Below are positions 55,347 through 58,244 of a stretch of 58,244 nucleotides of DNA, in pieces (positions within the stretch are counted from its first letter, which is position 1; each line of letters opens with the position of its first letter). The translations under genes were made by a program, and so were the position numbers. The stretch is taken from NCBI GenBank assembly GCA_028872875.1, contig JAGWOC010000012.1:1-58244 (forward strand), read 5' to 3'. Origin of the DNA: Chloroflexota bacterium. Its GTDB lineage: Bacteria; Chloroflexota; Dehalococcoidia; DSTF01; JACRBR01. The notes under the pieces are model-generated. The model was not told the origin of the DNA and did no database searches. It saw only the letters and a program-made list of their open reading frames with translations.

Positions 55347-55729
55347 CGCCGGATCGCCGCTGCGCCGGTGTCCGCGGCATGCGGGGTGGCGCCGACCCCG
55401 CCGGGCGGATCGTCGTGCCAGTCGGCTGCCCAGGCGCTAATAGCCACGAACACATCGCTGAGGCTGCGCCCCTTCTCTGTCAGCACGTACTCGATGCGCA
55501 CCGGCGTCTCGGGGATGACGTGGCGCGCGACGAGGCCCTCGGCCTCCAGCTCCTTGAGCCGCTCGGACAGCATGCGGTCGCTGAGGCCCGGAATGGTGTT
55601 CGCGAGCGCGTTGAAGTGACAGACGCCGGCGTGCAGCGCGCGCAAGATTGCCCCATTCCAACGCCGGCCGATGAGTTCGACCGCATGATGGAAGTACGGG
55701 CAGAACGGTTCGGTGTGTGCTCGCTCCAT
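55343..55729 (-). CDS. HxlR-family winged-helix regulator
   Basis: A 128-residue repressor or redox/aldehyde-sensing regulator. CPYFHHAVELIGRRWNGAILRAL, HFNALANTIPGLSDRMLSERLKELEAEGLVAR and IEYVLTEKGRSL are the family blocks. Cys10 is in the position of the HypR redox Cys. It is divergent from yceI and overlaps the greA stop (TAG/TAA sharing two bases). It probably controls yceI. Confidence 0.92.
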   Translation of the reverse strand: MERAHTEPFCPYFHHAVELIGRRWNGAILRALHAGVCHFNALANTIPGLSDRMLSERLKELEAEGLVARHVIPETPVRIEYVLTEKGRSLSDVFVAISAWAADWHDDPPGGVGATPHAADTGAAAIRR

Positions 55730-55767
55730 GGCTGCTCCTGTGGCCTAGGGTACCAAGAACGCGTCGG

Positions 55768-55796
55768 TTGACACCCAAGGCTCACCGAAGTATAGT
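55768..55796 (+). promoter_or_regulatory. Strong sigma-70-type promoter of yceI
   Basis: TTGACA and TATAGT with exactly 17 bases between them, the best match to consensus in the window. Confidence 0.85.
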
Positions 55797-55818
55797 AGCT
55801 TGTGATAAGGAAGTACAG
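55787..55818. promoter_or_regulatory. Direct repeats at the yceI promoter (possible HxlR operator)
   Basis: GAAGTATAG (55787-55795) and GAAGTACAG (55810-55818) are direct repeats 23 bases apart; the first spans the -10. GTAC-type half-sites are known for HxlR-family operators, so binding here would block yceI. Confidence 0.4.
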
Positions 55819-55859
55819 GCCCGCCGGGCCAGCATGGACCACAGAAAGGACCAGCAACC

Positions 55860-56408
55860 ATGACCTCTCCCGCCACCACGACGAGCACCTGGACCATCGA
55901 TGGCGTGCACAGCGTCGTCGAGTTCGCCGCCAAGCACATGATGGTGGCCACCGTGAAGGGGCAGTTCCGGGGCGTCGAGGGCACGCTCAACGTCGACGAG
56001 GCGCACCCTGAGCGCTCGGTGGTGACCGCGACGATCGACACGGCGACCGTCGACACCGGCGTCGAGCAGCGCGACGACCACCTGCGCTCGGACGACTTTT
56101 TCAACGCCGAGAAGTACCCGAAGATCACCTTCCGCAGCACCCGCGTCGAACGGGTGGACGACGAGCGCTGGCGCGTCATCGGGAACCTGACGATCCGCGA
56201 CGTGACGAAGGAAGTCGTCCTCGACACCGAGTACGAGGGCCAGATCAAGGATGCGTTCGGGAAGCAGCGGGCGGCGTTCAATGCGACGACGCAGATCAAC
56301 CGCAAGGAGTTTGGCCTGAATTGGAACGGGGTCATCGAGGCGGGTGGCGTGGTCGTCGGCGACAAGATCAAGATCGAGCTGAACATCGCCGCCGTCCGCA
56401 ACGACTAG
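55860..56408 (+). CDS. YceI-family polyisoprenoid-binding-like protein
   Basis: A 182-residue lipocalin-like barrel. TWTIDGVHSVVEFAAKHMMVATVKGQFRG, TATIDTATVDTGVEQRDDHLRSDDFFNAEKYPKITFRS and the final VVGDKIKIELNIAAV are the full YceI pattern. No signal peptide is seen, so it should be cytoplasmic. It has a strong promoter and is divergent from hxlR, a pair often seen in bacteria. YceI proteins bind long isoprenoid lipids such as quinones. Confidence 0.93.
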   Translation: MTSPATTTSTWTIDGVHSVVEFAAKHMMVATVKGQFRGVEGTLNVDEAHPERSVVTATIDTATVDTGVEQRDDHLRSDDFFNAEKYPKITFRSTRVERVDDERWRVIGNLTIRDVTKEVVLDTEYEGQIKDAFGKQRAAFNATTQINRKEFGLNWNGVIEAGGVVVGDKIKIELNIAAVRND

Positions 56409-56529
56409 CACAGCCGGGCCGGCAGCGCGCGGCAAGGGCGCGGAGCAGCGCTCCGCGCCCTGCCCATGTCCATCGAGCAGCCCCGTCCCGGCGTTCGCCG
56501 GATGGACGCGCCCGCTTCACTGGTCGCGG

Positions 56530-56617
56530 GCCGAAGTGGCGGAATGGCAGACGCGACGGTCTCAAGAGCCGTTGGGCGGCAACGCCCGTGTGGGTTCGAC
56601 TCCCACCGTCGAGACCA
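56530..56617 (+). tRNA. tRNA-Leu (anticodon CAA) with a defective acceptor stem
   Basis: The body is a class II tRNA: D stem GCG/CGC, anticodon stem ACGGT/GCCGT with loop CTCAAGA (anticodon CAA), a long variable arm GGGC/GCCC, T stem GTGGG/CCCAC with loop TTCGACT, and an encoded CCA. The acceptor 5' strand is GCCGAAG but the 3' strand is CGTCGAG, so pairs 1-72, 2-71 and 6-67 are mismatched; the expected 3' strand is CTTCGGC. It may be a pseudogene, or its 3' end may come from an integrated element. Confidence 0.75.
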
Positions 56618-56863
56618 ATTCTGAATCTGGCATCGCCCGCAGGCGCGACATGAACTGCTGCATGGGTTAGCATTTGCTCACCCGTTTGTTCACCTGGTGG
56701 CACGCTGTGTGGCTCGAGCCGCCGCGGGGCCCGCCTTCTCTGTGCCCCAGTCTGACCATAACGCTGACTGGCTTGATCCGCTTAGCTGACTCGCGTATTG
56801 TCGATTCCAGGTACGCGAGGCGCGACTTGCGAATAGTACATCTGTTCGACTAGGCTAAGGAAC
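56618..56863. other. Gene-free stretch between tRNA-Leu and the HD gene
   Basis: 246 bases with visibly lower G+C than the window, including TTAGCATTTGCTCACC and ATAGTACATCTG. No frame or structured RNA is supported. It would hold the boundary of an island if the tRNA was an integration target. Confidence 0.4.
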
Positions 56864-58147
56864 ATGCCGAGGAACTGGAACGAAGTCCGTGACCCTGTCC
56901 ATGATTTCGTCGTCTTGGACGAGCTCGAACGCCAGGTCGTCGACTCGACGCCCTTTCAGCGGCTGAAGCGGATCAAACAACTATCAACCACTCACTACCT
57001 CTATCCAGGGGCGATGCACACCCGGTTCGAGCATTCCGTCGGAACGATGCACCTCGCCACCATCGCGTTCGACACACTCGTCGCCAAGGGCGGGAGCGGA
57101 TTCTTAGCTGCCATGGGTTGGAGCACGGAGCGCGAAGCCGAGCGAGCAAGACAAATCCTCCGCTTAGGGGCTTTGCTTCACGACGTCGGTCACTCGCCAT
57201 TTTCGCACGGACCGGAGGCACTCTTTCGAGACGGTGCCCGCCATGAGAACTACACCAAGCGTCTGATCGAAGAAGGCGAGATACAATCGGTATTAGCGGG
57301 TTCCAGACTCTTCTCCATTCCCGTTGAGGACGTCGTTTATGTTGCGGTCGGGCCCAGGCTTCAAACACCCCCAAAGGACGTGGGCATTCGGTTCTTGGGA
57401 GAGTTGGTTTTTGGAGATTTGGGCGCTGATCGTATCGACTATCTGAACCGAGACTCACTTCATCTCGGGGTGCAGTATGGGCGCTTCGACTACGCGCGCC
57501 TGCTCAACACGTTGACGGTGACAGAACACCACGGCGACCCAGTCCTCGCGATCGAGGCCGGCGGCGTGCATGCGGCAGAGAGCCTGCTTCTCGCTAGATA
57601 CTTCATGTTTACTCAGGTCTATTACCACCCTATTCGTGTCATTTACGATCGCCATCTGACGGACTTCATCAAGGCGTACTTGGAAGAACGTCACGGAGGT
57701 TACTTCCCGGCGGAGTTGCCCGCGTATATCGCTTTGACTGACGTGGAGATCGAGGAGGTAATGCAGCGCGATTCCGAACCTTGGGCGCGAATCTCGGAGC
57801 CCTTGCGCAGGCGAACCCATTATCGATTAGCGAGAGAAGTGCACCCGGACGAATTGGCAGCGAATCCCGCGCTTTTCGATAAGCTCGAGGAGAGCGTCGT
57901 TAATGAGTTTGGGAATGATGTCCGTGTTGATGCACCAACCAAGGAGACACACAGCCTCAAGACGGGTGATCTCCTTGTCGTGGATGATGGCGAGGTCGTG
58001 GACATATTAGTTCGATCGGAACTGATTCAGCGGTTACCCCCAACTATCTGGCGCGGGCGCGTGTACGCGAAGAAGGAACGAGAGGAAGAGGTGTCGAAGT
58101 TCGTGGACAGCCTAATCAAGAGTCAGGAGTCAAGTGATGCCGAGTGA
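56864..58147 (+). CDS. HD-domain phosphohydrolase (dNTPase-like)
   Basis: A 427-residue HD protein. HTRFEHSVGTMHLA, LLHDVGHSPFSHGPE and later LGADRIDYLNRDSLHLG are the metal-site blocks of the dGTPase/YwfO-like group. It opens EVRDPVHDFVVLDELERQVVDSTPFQRLKRIKQL, the usual N-terminus of that group. Its codons use A/T more than neighbouring genes, which suggests recent acquisition. It overlaps a following gene by 11 bases. A role in nucleotide depletion during defence is possible but not shown. Confidence 0.85.
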   Translation: MPRNWNEVRDPVHDFVVLDELERQVVDSTPFQRLKRIKQLSTTHYLYPGAMHTRFEHSVGTMHLATIAFDTLVAKGGSGFLAAMGWSTEREAERARQILRLGALLHDVGHSPFSHGPEALFRDGARHENYTKRLIEEGEIQSVLAGSRLFSIPVEDVVYVAVGPRLQTPPKDVGIRFLGELVFGDLGADRIDYLNRDSLHLGVQYGRFDYARLLNTLTVTEHHGDPVLAIEAGGVHAAESLLLARYFMFTQVYYHPIRVIYDRHLTDFIKAYLEERHGGYFPAELPAYIALTDVEIEEVMQRDSEPWARISEPLRRRTHYRLAREVHPDELAANPALFDKLEESVVNEFGNDVRVDAPTKETHSLKTGDLLVVDDGEVVDILVRSELIQRLPPTIWRGRVYAKKEREEEVSKFVDSLIKSQESSDAE

Positions 58148-58244
58148 ACTTGGCCTGGGCGAACGACTGTCCGTACTCGCCCGACTGGCAGAAGCGATGT
58201 TGTCCGTAAAGCCGCATGGCTGGCTGGGTCGGACACACATCCAA
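58137..58244 (+). CDS. Unidentified protein, N-terminal fragment
   Basis: The first 36 codons of a gene that leaves the window. ATG 58137 has AGGAG seven bases upstream and overlaps the HD gene by 11 bases, so it is translated with it. The peptide starts MPSELGLGERLSVLARLAEA and continues with a helical stretch. No family recognised. Confidence 0.6.
   Translation, partial: MPSELGLGERLSVLARLAEAMLSVKPHGWLGRTHIQ

Overview
This 58.2 kb window is G+C-rich bacterial chromosome, densely packed with genes and with many short stop/start overlaps. The gene set fits a free-living bacterium of the Chloroflexota, perhaps Dehalococcoidia-like. The pointers are a coaD gene next to a DivIVA-like coiled coil, an F420-type (deazaflavin) nitroreductase-family enzyme, leaderless-looking promoters, and a jag/yidC/yidD/rnpA/rpmH block beside parAB with parS sites. 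The taxonomic placement is inference from gene content; no marker was searched.

Layout. 1-2499: the start of a radical SAM protein, a DUF5678 plus retropepsin-like pair, an isoaspartyl peptidase and a nitroreductase. 2580-9154: an origin-proximal block on the minus strand. Read in its own direction it runs rpmH, rnpA, yidD, a PQQ-propeller lipoprotein, yidC, jag, a PfkB kinase, parA, parB, with two parS sites at the head of the lipoprotein gene. dnaA and a recognisable oriC are not in the window. 9250-12443: an ABC-2 exporter pair, then a D12-class adenine methylase overlapping a small PD-(D/E)XK nuclease-like gene. 12477-18791: dnaE followed by a XamI-type type II restriction-modification pair. 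18828-23164: an Nfu protein and three sugar genes (dehydrogenase, oxidoreductase, aminotransferase) that match the core of UDP-2,3-diamino-uronic acid synthesis. 23440-30433: a lipase-like hydrolase, a TPP enzyme, a csoR-copZ-copA copper operon with a near-consensus promoter and operator, and another hydrolase. 30601-36912: valS behind a structured leader, a cyclophilin lipoprotein, a Cof-type phosphatase, radC and a deazaflavin-dependent enzyme. 37001-45191: an addB/addA recombination nuclease pair, a small ABM-like protein and a glutamate dehydrogenase. 45205-55346: a Nudix protein, ada, a frameshifted hicB, an M16 peptidase, a HAD phosphatase, dcd, a glycosyltransferase, a coaD fusion, rsmD, a GH18-like membrane protein, and greA behind its own leader terminator. 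55343-58244: a divergent hxlR/yceI pair, a tRNA-Leu(CAA) with a defective acceptor stem, and then visibly A+T-richer DNA holding an HD phosphohydrolase and the start of an unknown gene. That last part looks like the edge of an acquired island.

The most unusual observations are the greA leader (promoter, strong intrinsic terminator, then the gene), the broken tRNA-Leu acceptor stem at an island-like boundary, the in-frame CoaD/coiled-coil fusion, a parS site inside a lipoprotein signal-peptide region, a recurrent TANNNT-N7-ATG start arrangement implying leaderless mRNAs, and a dispersed family of small palindromes with a TTCAG centre in gene gaps. Most long reading frames antisense to known genes are high-G+C artefacts and are left out.
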